The notes under the pieces are model-generated. The model ran no database searches. It saw nothing but the letters and a program-made list of their open reading frames with translations, and had not been told where the DNA came from. Positions 22,762 to 30,554 of a stretch of DNA of 64,000 nucleotides are shown here, piece after piece. Source of the stretch: Gp6-AA40 sp035492455 (GTDB lineage: Bacteria; Acidobacteriota; Vicinamibacteria; Vicinamibacterales; UBA2999); the NCBI GenBank assembly GCA_035492455.1, contig DATJJE010000051.1, positions 1 through 64,000 of the forward strand, written 5' to 3'. A program made the position numbers and the translations under genes. How positions within the stretch are numbered: the stretch's first letter is position 1; each line of letters starts with the position of its first letter.

Positions 22762-24756
22762 TCAGCGCAACTTCTTCTGAGCGTCTTTGTAGTGTGAGGA
22801 GGAGGTCGGGACGGCGGCGTACGCCGCGCGGGCGCGATCCTTGTCTTTCACCTTGTCCTCGTACAGCTTGGCCGCTTTCCACGCCGCGTCGCGCTGATTC
22901 GACGGGAAGCGCTTGGCGAGATCTTGTAGCGCCTCGGCAGCGAGATCGTAGCGGCGGAGATCCGAATAGATCTCGGACAGCCGATCGAGGGCCGCTTCCG
23001 CGAATGGACTCTTCGGGTACGCGGTTGCGAGCGTTCGATACGAGGCGAGCGCCGTGGGAGCGGACGTCTGAAGCGTCGGGTCGATTGTTCGAAGCTTGGC
23101 GCGCTCTTCGAGCCCCGCCTTCTTGTAAAGCGCTTCAGCGCTCACCGTGCTGCGCGGATACTGCGTGGCAATCTCACCGTACAACGTCCGCGCGGCGGCT
23201 TCGCGATCGTTGCGTTTCGAGCGCAGCGTCAAGTCCGCCGCTCTGAAGATGGCATCGGCGGCAAGTGCGCTCGATCCATAGCGGCTCTTCAATTCGATAT
23301 AGGCGGCAAGCGCATCATCGGGTTTGCCCTGCCGCTCGTAGATCGTTCCGATCAGCAGCTGTGCGTCGGGTGCATTTGCACCGGCGGCATCGGTGAGCGT
23401 CTTCAGGTCCGCCAGCGCCTGATCGTAGAGCTTCGCATCGAACTTCGCACGCGCGGCGCGAAGTCCAGCGCCCTGTTTTGCATCAACGTCAACAGTCGGC
23501 TTGGCCGCGTTCGACACGGCGGCCGCCGGTGAAGCTGCGGCAGATGACGCGGGTCGCGCAGGCTCAGGGCGAGCAGCCGGGAGCGGCGACTGTGCGGCAG
23601 TTGATGGTGTCGAGGGTGCGACAGTCGAGGGTGCGACGGTTGGTGGTGCCGCAGGTGCGGCCGTCGATGGCGCCGACGAGACAGCGTCCGCGGCCTTCGC
23701 TTCGGACGGAGGAATCTTGTTGGCGAAGAAGAACATCGGCAGGCCGATCAGCAGGGCGCCGAGAACGACGGCACCGCCGACGAGAAGCGCCGGACCCGGA
23801 GTCGAGCTCGGTGCAGGCGCCACTGGTACCGCGGCGGCGGTCACACGTGACCAGTTCGGAGCGCTGGCGGACGACACCGTCATCACCGGCGCGCTCACGG
23901 ATCGATTTTGATGTTCCCGCTCGACAGCAGCCAGCTCGTCCCGCATTTCGGCCGCCGACTGGTAGCGCAGTTCACGATCTTTGTGGAGCGCACGCGCGAT
24001 GACGCGCTCGAGACCGACGGGGACGTTAGCATTCAACTCAACCGGTGCCTGTGGCTGCCGGTTCAGAATTGCCTCGAACACGAGGGCCGCGGTGCTTCCC
24101 TGGAACGTCTGGTGCCCGGTCGACATCTCGTAGAGAACCACGCCGAACGAAAACAGGTCGGTGCGTGCATCCAGTTCCAGTCCGCATGCCTGCTCCGGTG
24201 ACATGTAGGCGATGGTGCCCATGGTGACGCCCTGGGCTGTCGTCAGCACTTCGGTCGGAGCCAGCGACAGGCCACCGCCTTGCGGCAGCGAAGACTTCGC
24301 CAGACCGAAGTCCAGAAGCTTCGCCTGTCCACGTGACGTCAGGAAAATATTCGCGGGCTTGATGTCGCGATGCAGGATGCCCTGCTTGTGAGCGGCGTCG
24401 AGCGCATCCGCGATCTGCGTTGCGACGCGCAGGAGCGCGCCGATGGTCAGCGGTCCTCGTGCAAGGGCATGAGACAGGGTCTCGCCTTCGAGCAGCTCCA
24501 TCGCGATAAACGGCTGGCCGTCGTACTCGTCGACTTCGTAGATGGTGCAGATCCCTGGATGATTCAGCGCCGAGGCGGTGCGCGCCTCGCGCAGGAAACG
24601 CTGCACGGAGGTCGGTGTGGGCGCCGGGGTGATCTGCAGGAATTTGAGGGCGACGGGGCGCGACAGCTTGATGTCTTCAGCCTTGTAAACGACGCCCATT
24701 CCACCAGAGCCGAGCAGCTCGGTGACGCGATAGTGACTGACGGTTTTGCCGATCAT
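22762..24756 (-). CDS. transmembrane serine/threonine kinase with periplasmic TPR region
   Basis: This is a 664-residue PknB-type kinase. The catalytic domain (about 9-275) has the glycine loop GSGGMGVVY, Lys38 (VALKF), HRDIKPANI, DFGLAK and GTIAYMSPEQ, all intact, so it should be active. A single hydrophobic helix lies near 333-353 (ALLVGGAVVLGALLIGL), followed by a long Ala/Pro/Ser linker and a C-terminal array of TPR-like helices (YDQALADLKTL, YERQGKPDDALAAYIEL, YDLAAEALQDLAKRFP). The sensor half would therefore be outside the membrane. Several gtcgagggtgcga-type repeats underlie the low-complexity linker. No phosphatase gene is adjacent. Confidence 0.95.
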   Translation of the reverse strand: MIGKTVSHYRVTELLGSGGMGVVYKAEDIKLSRPVALKFLQITPAPTPTSVQRFLREARTASALNHPGICTIYEVDEYDGQPFIAMELLEGETLSHALARGPLTIGALLRVATQIADALDAAHKQGILHRDIKPANIFLTSRGQAKLLDFGLAKSSLPQGGGLSLAPTEVLTTAQGVTMGTIAYMSPEQACGLELDARTDLFSFGVVLYEMSTGHQTFQGSTAALVFEAILNRQPQAPVELNANVPVGLERVIARALHKDRELRYQSAAEMRDELAAVEREHQNRSVSAPVMTVSSASAPNWSRVTAAAVPVAPAPSSTPGPALLVGGAVVLGALLIGLPMFFFANKIPPSEAKAADAVSSAPSTAAPAAPPTVAPSTVAPSTPSTAAQSPLPAARPEPARPASSAAASPAAAVSNAAKPTVDVDAKQGAGLRAARAKFDAKLYDQALADLKTLTDAAGANAPDAQLLIGTIYERQGKPDDALAAYIELKSRYGSSALAADAIFRAADLTLRSKRNDREAAARTLYGEIATQYPRSTVSAEALYKKAGLEERAKLRTIDPTLQTSAPTALASYRTLATAYPKSPFAEAALDRLSEIYSDLRRYDLAAEALQDLAKRFPSNQRDAAWKAAKLYEDKVKDKDRARAAYAAVPTSSSHYKDAQKKLR

Positions 24757-24869
24757 GGGGAGAAAAACGGGAAGGGTGAAGCTTAGGCTTATGAACGGTC
24801 AGCGGTCAAATGGTTGTTCGACGTCAATTTGGCTAGTGCATACCCGTGCAGGTATGGGTCGACTGCGCC

Positions 24870-24875
24870 GATAAT
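24870..24875 (+). promoter_or_regulatory. candidate -10 box for a leaderless ku transcript
   Basis: GATAAT lies exactly eight bases before the ku ATG, so transcription would begin at or next to the start codon. No Shine-Dalgarno sequence is present. A six-base inverted repeat (CATACC/GGTATG, 24839-24856) lies just upstream and could be an operator. No good -35 is visible. Confidence 0.4.
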
Positions 24876-24883
24876 GACCGCAT

Positions 24884-25753
24884 ATGCCACCTCGCCCGAC
24901 TTGGAAAGGGTTCCTGAAGGTCAGCCTGGTCAACATCCCGGTCAAAGTATTTCCGGCGACCGAATCGGCTGAAACCATTTCGTTCAATCAGCTCCATGCC
25001 GAGTGTCAGACGCGCATTCAGCAGAAGCGCTGGTGTCCGCACTGCGAACGGGAGGTGCCGAACAGCGAACTGGTCAAAGGCTACGAGTTCGAGAAGGGCC
25101 GCTATGTCGTTGTCACCGAAGACGACATGCAGAAGGTGCGTGTCGAGTCGACGCGGGTCATCAACCTTGTGCAGTTCGCCGACGAGACGGAGATCGATCC
25201 GATCTATGTCGATCGCGCCTACTACCTGGCGCCAGACGGACCGATGGCCGCGGAAGCCTTCGCGGTGATGCGCGAAGGGATGGCGGGCAAGGCGGGTATC
25301 GGCAAGATGGCACTCTACGGGCGCGAGTATCTCGTTGCAGTACGGCCGCGCAAGAAGGGAATCGTGATGTACACGCTGCATCACGACGCCGAAATCCGAA
25401 GCATCGATCAGATCGAGGAGCTCAACTCCGTGCCGGCAAAGGTGAAACCGGAAGAGATGAAGCTCGCCAAGCAGGTCATAGCAACCTTCGACGCGGACCT
25501 CAATCTCAAGGACTACAAGGACGAATACAAGGAAGGGCTGCGCAAGATTATCGACGCGAAGATCGCGGGCGAAGAGATTGTCGCACCCGAAGTGCAGGAG
25601 CCGGCACGCGTGGTTGATCTGATGGAGGCACTGAAGCGCAGCCTCGACTCTGTCAGCCAGGAGAAGAAGAAACCCGCGAAGGCAGACCTGACGAAAGCGG
25701 CCGTCCCGAAGACGAAGGCCGCCAACGGCGCACGCAAACGCAAGGTATCCTAG
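24884..25753 (+). CDS. ku: Ku protein (non-homologous end joining)
   Basis: The homodimer encircles DNA ends and recruits ligase for break repair. The 289-residue protein shows the bacterial Ku core: opening TWKGFLKVSLVNIPVKVFPA, a CPHC-containing insert (CQTRIQQKRWCPHCEREV), VKGYEFEKGRYVVVTEDD, EIDPIYVDRAYYLAPDG and MALYGREYLVAVRP. The C-terminal 35 residues are Lys/Ala-rich, typical of DNA-binding tails. No ligD gene is in the window; it may be elsewhere. The next gene begins six bases later, but it belongs to a glycan cluster. Confidence 0.96.
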   Translation: MPPRPTWKGFLKVSLVNIPVKVFPATESAETISFNQLHAECQTRIQQKRWCPHCEREVPNSELVKGYEFEKGRYVVVTEDDMQKVRVESTRVINLVQFADETEIDPIYVDRAYYLAPDGPMAAEAFAVMREGMAGKAGIGKMALYGREYLVAVRPRKKGIVMYTLHHDAEIRSIDQIEELNSVPAKVKPEEMKLAKQVIATFDADLNLKDYKDEYKEGLRKIIDAKIAGEEIVAPEVQEPARVVDLMEALKRSLDSVSQEKKKPAKADLTKAAVPKTKAANGARKRKVS

Positions 25754-25759
25754 GGGCGC

Positions 25760-26755
25760 TTGAGCCGAGTTCTGGTGACGGGTGGGGCCGGATTTATCGG
25801 CTCCCACGTAGCGGATGCTTTGATTGCCCGCGGCCACGACGTTACCCTTCTTGACGATCTGACCGGCGGCTTCGCCGAGAACGTCCCCGGCGCGGCCGCG
25901 TTCGTGCGCGGCAGCGTCACGGACCATGCGCTCGTCAACGGATTATTCGCGGAGCGCCGCTTCGAGCACGTCTACCATCTGGCCGCGTACGCAGCCGAGG
26001 GCCTCAGCCACTTCATCAAGCGGTTCAACTACACGAACAACGTGATCGGCAGCGTCAACCTGCTGAACGCATCCGTCAACACCGGCGTCAAGACGTTCAT
26101 CTTCACCTCGTCGATCGCGGTCTATGGCAACACGCCTCCGCCGATGACCGAGGACGACGTCCCTGTACCTGAGGACTCGTACGGCATCGCCAAGTACGCC
26201 GTGGAGATGGAACTGCGCGCGTGCCGAGATCTGTTCGGTTTGAACTACGTCATCTTCCGTCCGCATAACGTCTACGGCCCGCGGCAGAACATCGGCGACC
26301 GCTACCGCAATGTCGTCGGCATCTTCATGAATCAGATTCTGCAGCAGCAGCCGATGACGATCTTCGGCGACGGCACGCAGACGCGTGCCTTCAGCTACAT
26401 CGACGATGTGGCGCCGCTGATCGCCGATGTGATCGAGATACCGGCGGCGTGGAACGACACGTTCAACGTCGGAGCCGATAAGCCGTACGCGCTGCTGCAG
26501 CTCGCTGACGCCGTGGCTCACGCAATGGGCGTCGAGCCGCGCGTGGTGCATCTCGATGCACGGCACGAGGTTCAGCACGCACACGCCTCGCACGACAAGG
26601 TGCGTCGCGTGTTCGGCGCGCCTCCGCAGACCCCACTCGAGGACGGACTCGCGCGCATGGCGGCATGGGTGCGTGACCACGGCGCGCGCGTCAGCGCGCC
26701 GTTTGACGCGATCGAAATCGCGCGCAATCTTCCCGCGTCATGGCAGGCGCGGTGA
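25760..26755 (+). CDS. NAD-dependent sugar epimerase/dehydratase
   Basis: This is an extended short-chain dehydrogenase acting on nucleotide sugars, of the UDP-glucose 4-epimerase type. The NAD-binding loop is TGGAGFIGSH (7-16). The catalytic set is Ser118 (FTSSIAVYG), Tyr141 and Lys145 (DSYGIAK). RPHNVYGPRQ follows, typical of GalE-like enzymes. The start is a TTG at 25760, six bases after ku. It overlaps the following methyltransferase gene by 16 bases and begins a four-gene run (epimerase, methyltransferase, two glycosyltransferase-type proteins) that looks like cell-surface polysaccharide or glycolipid assembly. Confidence 0.93.
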   Translation: MSRVLVTGGAGFIGSHVADALIARGHDVTLLDDLTGGFAENVPGAAAFVRGSVTDHALVNGLFAERRFEHVYHLAAYAAEGLSHFIKRFNYTNNVIGSVNLLNASVNTGVKTFIFTSSIAVYGNTPPPMTEDDVPVPEDSYGIAKYAVEMELRACRDLFGLNYVIFRPHNVYGPRQNIGDRYRNVVGIFMNQILQQQPMTIFGDGTQTRAFSYIDDVAPLIADVIEIPAAWNDTFNVGADKPYALLQLADAVAHAMGVEPRVVHLDARHEVQHAHASHDKVRRVFGAPPQTPLEDGLARMAAWVRDHGARVSAPFDAIEIARNLPASWQAR

Positions 26756-27387
26756 ACGGCTATCACGCGGCGCATCTGCCCGAGGACCCGGCGCGTGCCG
26801 TGGTGTGGAAGGTCGTCGCCGAGCACCTCGCGTCGTGGATCCCACAGAGCGCGCACGTCGTCGAGATTGGCGCCGGCTACTGCGAGTGGATCAACAACGT
26901 CGCCGCGGCGCGGCGGGTCGCTGTTGATGTCTGGCCCGACATCGCGCGCTATGCCGGGCCAGGCGTCGAGGCCAAGGTGCTCGACGCATCGTGCGAGCTG
27001 TTGACGCTCGGCGCGTCCAGCTTCGATGCGGTGCTCGCGTCGAACATCCTCGAGCACTTCGAGCCGGGGGTTGCGAGCTCGGTGGTTGACGATATCGGCC
27101 GGCTCCTCAAGCCTGGCGGCCGATTGGTCGTCGTGCAGCCGAACTTCCGCTACGCGGCGAAGCACTACTTCGACGACTACACCCATCGATCGGTGTTCAC
27201 CGACATCTCCCTGCCGAACCTGCTGCGCGCGCACGGTTTCCGCATCGATCGCGTTCAGGCGCGGTTTCTTCCGTATTCGATGCGCGGCAGCAGGCTGCCG
27301 ATTCGCTCGTGGACGGTGCGCGCCTATCTGCGTTCCCCGATCAAACCGCTGGCTGGTCAAATGCTGGTCGTGGCGAGCAAAGCCTGA
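26740..27387 (+). CDS. SAM-dependent class I methyltransferase
   Basis: This 215-residue Rossmann methyltransferase has motif I VVEIGAGYCEW (about 40-50), the acidic AVDVWPD strand and the post-motif LASNILEHFEP, followed by LLKPGGRLVVVQPN. It belongs to the Methyltransf_11/23 group, and the substrate is likely a sugar or lipid intermediate of the surrounding cluster. The ATG at 26740 overlaps the epimerase gene; a GTG at 26752, forming a GTGA overlap, is an alternative start. The stop overlaps the next start (TGATG). Confidence 0.9.
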   Translation: MAGAVNGYHAAHLPEDPARAVVWKVVAEHLASWIPQSAHVVEIGAGYCEWINNVAAARRVAVDVWPDIARYAGPGVEAKVLDASCELLTLGASSFDAVLASNILEHFEPGVASSVVDDIGRLLKPGGRLVVVQPNFRYAAKHYFDDYTHRSVFTDISLPNLLRAHGFRIDRVQARFLPYSMRGSRLPIRSWTVRAYLRSPIKPLAGQMLVVASKA

Positions 27388-28088
27388 TGTGGAACGCGCG
27401 CACGGTCAGCATCGTGCTTCCGGCGTACAACGAAGAGCGATATATCCGTTCCGCCGTCGAGGACTTCTTTCTCGATGGTGTCGTCGACGAGGTCGTTGTC
27501 GTCGACAACAACTCGCGCGACCGCACCGCCGCGGAAGCGGCAGCCACACGTGCGCGTCTCGTGCAGGAGCGAGCGCAGGGGTACGGCAACGCGCTGCGTC
27601 GCGGACTGCGGGAGGCGACCGGCGATCTCGTGATCATGGCGGAGCCGGACGGCACGTTCGTCGGCCGGGACGTCATGAAGCTGCTCGCGTATGCCGACGA
27701 CTTCGAGATGGTGTGCGGCACCAGGACGACGCGGGAGTTGATCTGGCAGCAGGCGAACATGGGGTGGTTTCTGCGGTGGGGAAACTGGATCGTGGCCAAA
27801 ATGATTCAGGTGCTCTACGGTGGGCCGTCGTTGACCGACTGCGGGTGTACGCTGCGGCTGACCCATCGCGCGGCGCTCGCCCGCATCCAGGAAGACCTCA
27901 CGGTGGGCGGGTCGCACTTCCTGCCCGAGATGGTGATTGCGGCGCTGAAGCGTGGCGTCACGGTCATCGAGGTGCCGGTGAACTACCGCCGGCGTATTGG
28001 TGATTCGAAGATCACCGGCTCGTTCACAGGGACGCTGCGTACCGGTGTGAACATGATCGGACTGATCCTGCATCGAAGGTTCGTATGA
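27387..28088 (+). CDS. family 2 glycosyltransferase
   Basis: This 233-residue GT-A glycosyltransferase resembles dolichyl- or polyprenyl-phosphate sugar synthases. It begins VSIVLPAYNEERYI and contains VVVDNNSRDRT and the metal-binding-like MAEPDGTF, followed by GNALRRGLREATGD. No membrane anchor is present, so it probably acts at the cytoplasmic face, charging a polyprenyl phosphate for the membrane protein encoded next. The ATG at 27387 overlaps the methyltransferase stop; the last four bases overlap the next start (ATGA). Confidence 0.92.
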   Translation: MWNARTVSIVLPAYNEERYIRSAVEDFFLDGVVDEVVVVDNNSRDRTAAEAAATRARLVQERAQGYGNALRRGLREATGDLVIMAEPDGTFVGRDVMKLLAYADDFEMVCGTRTTRELIWQQANMGWFLRWGNWIVAKMIQVLYGGPSLTDCGCTLRLTHRAALARIQEDLTVGGSHFLPEMVIAALKRGVTVIEVPVNYRRRIGDSKITGSFTGTLRTGVNMIGLILHRRFV

Positions 28089-29704
28089 AGGGCCGACCTG
28101 AAGGTCGGCATCTACGGATGGTCGCAGCGATCGTCGTCGCGCTCGCCGCCTTTGTCTTCTACGCGCCGACTATGCACGACTATTTCATGCAGGACGATTT
28201 CGGCGTCGTCGGTCTCTTCTCACAGCGCTCGCTCGCGTACTTCCCGCGATGGTTCGTCGCGCCGTGGACCGAAGACATCTGGGGGTATGTGCCGGACGAA
28301 ATCCGGCCCTTCCCGGCGGCGTCGTACGTGATTGCATCGTGGTTCGGAGCGACAGCTCCCGAGCCGAACCACGTTCTCAACATCGCGCTGCATGCGGCAA
28401 ACGGCGTGCTGGTGATGTGGATTGCCGAGGCGGCTGCAGGGTTGTCGCTCGTGCCCGCGGCGTTTGCGGGTGCCGTCTTTGTGCTGTTGCCGATTCAGGC
28501 GGAGAGCGTTGCCTGGGTCACGGGCCGCGTCGATTCGCTGCCGACATTTTTCTACTTCGCGTCGTTCCTGTTGTATGTCCGATCGGTCCCCCTGAGGCCG
28601 GACACAACCAACGACCCCAGTGTCCGCCGCCAGGGTGACTACTGGTGGTCGGTCGCCTTGTTCTTCGCCGCGCTCTTCAGCAAGCAGAACACGATCACAA
28701 TGGTCCCGGCGCTGGTCTTGTTCGACTGGCTGGTGGCGCGGCGACCGACTGAGGTGTCATGGCGATGGCTGCGGCCGTACGTGCCCTACATTCTGCTAAC
28801 GATTGGATTCCTCGCGCTTCGATATGCGCTGTTCCACGAGGTCGCGCGCGAGAGCATCCTCAGCGCACAGCGGCTGCACGAATTCCTGTCCGACAGCTCC
28901 CGACATCTCGTCCGTCTGGTCGTCGGCGGCGAAGGCATCCGGCACTGGATGTGGAAGGACACAGTGTGGATTGCGCTGCTCGCGCTCGTGGTTGCCATTC
29001 GTCCGCGTCTTTGGCGCGCCGCGATCTATTTCGGGCTGGTCTGGATGACGCTCGGCATCGCGCCGATCCTCATGTCCGGCTACTACTCGCCGCGGCACAT
29101 GTATCTGGCCGCGCTCGGCTGGAGCGTAATGCTCGGAATCGCAGTGGAAACGGTGTGGGTGCTCAACGACTCGCGCCTCGCCCGGATTGCGGCGAGCATT
29201 GCCGCAGCTGCGGTCGCAACCGTCTACGCGATCCAGTTGCATGGCGTGGTGCGCGAGTGGAATCGTTACGCCGCGATCTCATATGCCGCGCTGATGCAAA
29301 TTGAACGGGAAGCCGCTACGGAGCCCCCTGGCACGCTCATCGTGGCCGGTGTGCCGCGACTGAGCTGGGCGTTCGCCGTGCCGCATTCCCTGCGGCCGCC
29401 GTTCACTTCGACAAACCTGACGCAGCGCGTGTCGGTGATCTCCGATTCGTCGGATCACTGCTGCAACGCCGTGCTGTGGGAAGACTACACGCGAGCGAGG
29501 CTTCGCGAGTGGCACGACCGCACCGATCGTCCTCCTGTGGTCGCGTTGTATTGGAATCCGCAGTCGCAGCGGATGTCACGCGTGTCCGACGGCGAGGACC
29601 CGCAGTTGCGGACACTCGCCGCGGTGCTGATGGAGACGAAAAACCGCGAGGCGCTCGATTCAGTGATTCGCGGTTTGCTGAGCGACTACGTCGCCTTACG
29701 GTAA
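28085..29704 (+). CDS. polytopic membrane glycosyltransferase-like protein (GT-C fold)
   Basis: This 539-residue protein has about ten hydrophobic helices and an early acidic loop, MQDDFGVVGLF, after the first helix. That is the arrangement of GT-C enzymes, which use lipid-linked sugars at the outer face. The wording LNIALHAANGVLVMWIA and LLPIQAESVAWVTGRVDSL is typical of the TMTC/O-mannosyltransferase-like group. The last 130 residues are soluble. It is translationally coupled (ATGA) to the GT2 gene, a likely donor synthase. The exact acceptor is unknown. Its end overlaps the convergent lipid-synthase gene by nine bases. Confidence 0.8.
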   Translation: MKGRPEGRHLRMVAAIVVALAAFVFYAPTMHDYFMQDDFGVVGLFSQRSLAYFPRWFVAPWTEDIWGYVPDEIRPFPAASYVIASWFGATAPEPNHVLNIALHAANGVLVMWIAEAAAGLSLVPAAFAGAVFVLLPIQAESVAWVTGRVDSLPTFFYFASFLLYVRSVPLRPDTTNDPSVRRQGDYWWSVALFFAALFSKQNTITMVPALVLFDWLVARRPTEVSWRWLRPYVPYILLTIGFLALRYALFHEVARESILSAQRLHEFLSDSSRHLVRLVVGGEGIRHWMWKDTVWIALLALVVAIRPRLWRAAIYFGLVWMTLGIAPILMSGYYSPRHMYLAALGWSVMLGIAVETVWVLNDSRLARIAASIAAAAVATVYAIQLHGVVREWNRYAAISYAALMQIEREAATEPPGTLIVAGVPRLSWAFAVPHSLRPPFTSTNLTQRVSVISDSSDHCCNAVLWEDYTRARLREWHDRTDRPPVVALYWNPQSQRMSRVSDGEDPQLRTLAAVLMETKNREALDSVIRGLLSDYVALR

Positions 29705-30499
29705 GGCCGAACCCTTCGCGCCGGTCAGGTTGTCGAGCAGCGCCCACAACCCCATATCCGGCGCCGTCGGATCGTTGATCCAGATCGGCGGCGTCAGCCA
29801 CACGAAGAGAAGAATCGCGATCACCATCAGATCGTAGGGGAGCGTGCTGCGTTCGTCGGTCCAGAAAAACGCGCGGGTGAATACCTTGGTGATCGGACTC
29901 CGTCCCCGCGGCACCGTCCTCGCGTTCAGCACGAGATACGTGTAGTAGATGCGATCAGCGACCGTGAAAATCGCGAGGATCAGAATCACCCACAGCACCG
30001 CCCCCATGCGGTTGGTGAACGCGCCAATCATGAACAGGACGATGCGCTCGGGCCGCTCCATGAAGCCGACCTTGCATTTCTCGATGAGCGATTCGGCGCG
30101 CGCCCGCGCGTAACTGGTCATGATCGAGAACATCATCGCCAGCGCCGCGACCATGACGTAGTCGGTCCGCCGCAGAGTCGAGTAGAGGTAGATCAGTCCC
30201 AGGAAGAGCGCGATGTCGGAGAAGCGATCGAGCGTCGAATCCCAGAACGCGCCGAAGCGCGACACCGTGTTCGTCTGCTGCGCAACCTTGCCGTCGATGA
30301 AGTCGAAGATGTTCGCGACGATCATGATGAAGCCGGCCAGGAGGAACCGGTTGACGCCGAGGGCAGAGGCGGCGGCAACGTTGATCAGCACGCCGACGAG
30401 CGTCAGCGTGTTGGGATGGATGCCGAGCGCCACGCACGCGTTGATGATCGCGCGAAGCGGCGCCATGCAGACCTTCCCGATGAACCCCGTAAATGTCAT
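29696..30499 (-). CDS. CDP-alcohol phosphatidyltransferase (PIP-synthase-like)
   Basis: This membrane enzyme forms phospholipid head groups from a CDP-lipid. The metal-binding motif is DFIDGKVAQ followed by GAFWDSTLDR, giving all four Asp residues; the usual Arg after the Ala is Gln here. VGFMERPERIV resembles the loop of phosphatidyl-inositol-phosphate or archaetidyl-type synthases. The 267-residue protein has about six helices. The ATG at 30499 has no Shine-Dalgarno sequence, and an AT-rich promoter shared with uvrC begins five bases upstream. It converges on the GT-C gene with a nine-base overlap. Confidence 0.88.
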   Translation of the reverse strand: MTFTGFIGKVCMAPLRAIINACVALGIHPNTLTLVGVLINVAAASALGVNRFLLAGFIMIVANIFDFIDGKVAQQTNTVSRFGAFWDSTLDRFSDIALFLGLIYLYSTLRRTDYVMVAALAMMFSIMTSYARARAESLIEKCKVGFMERPERIVLFMIGAFTNRMGAVLWVILILAIFTVADRIYYTYLVLNARTVPRGRSPITKVFTRAFFWTDERSTLPYDLMVIAILLFVWLTPPIWINDPTAPDMGLWALLDNLTGAKGSALP

Positions 30500-30504
30500 G
30501 CTTT

Positions 30505-30512
30505 GTTATAAT
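30505..30512. promoter_or_regulatory. overlapping divergent -10 elements (uvrC and phosphatidyltransferase)
   Basis: The octamer GTTATAAT reads TATAAT on the plus strand (30507-30512, toward uvrC at 30555) and TATAAC on the minus strand (toward the ATG at 30499, five bases away). It sits in a small AT-rich island. This is the form expected of a symmetric bidirectional promoter; the minus-strand transcript would be leaderless. No clear -35 is visible. Confidence 0.5.
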
Positions 30513-30554
30513 TAAGGGTTTCGCACCTAGGAACTAAACTCGCCATAGTAGCCC

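Noticed and set aside
24757..29704. A defence island built around Ku and the glycosyltransferases
   Set aside because: Ku is a standard repair protein and the glycan genes are typical surface biosynthesis. No nuclease, toxin or effector gene is linked.
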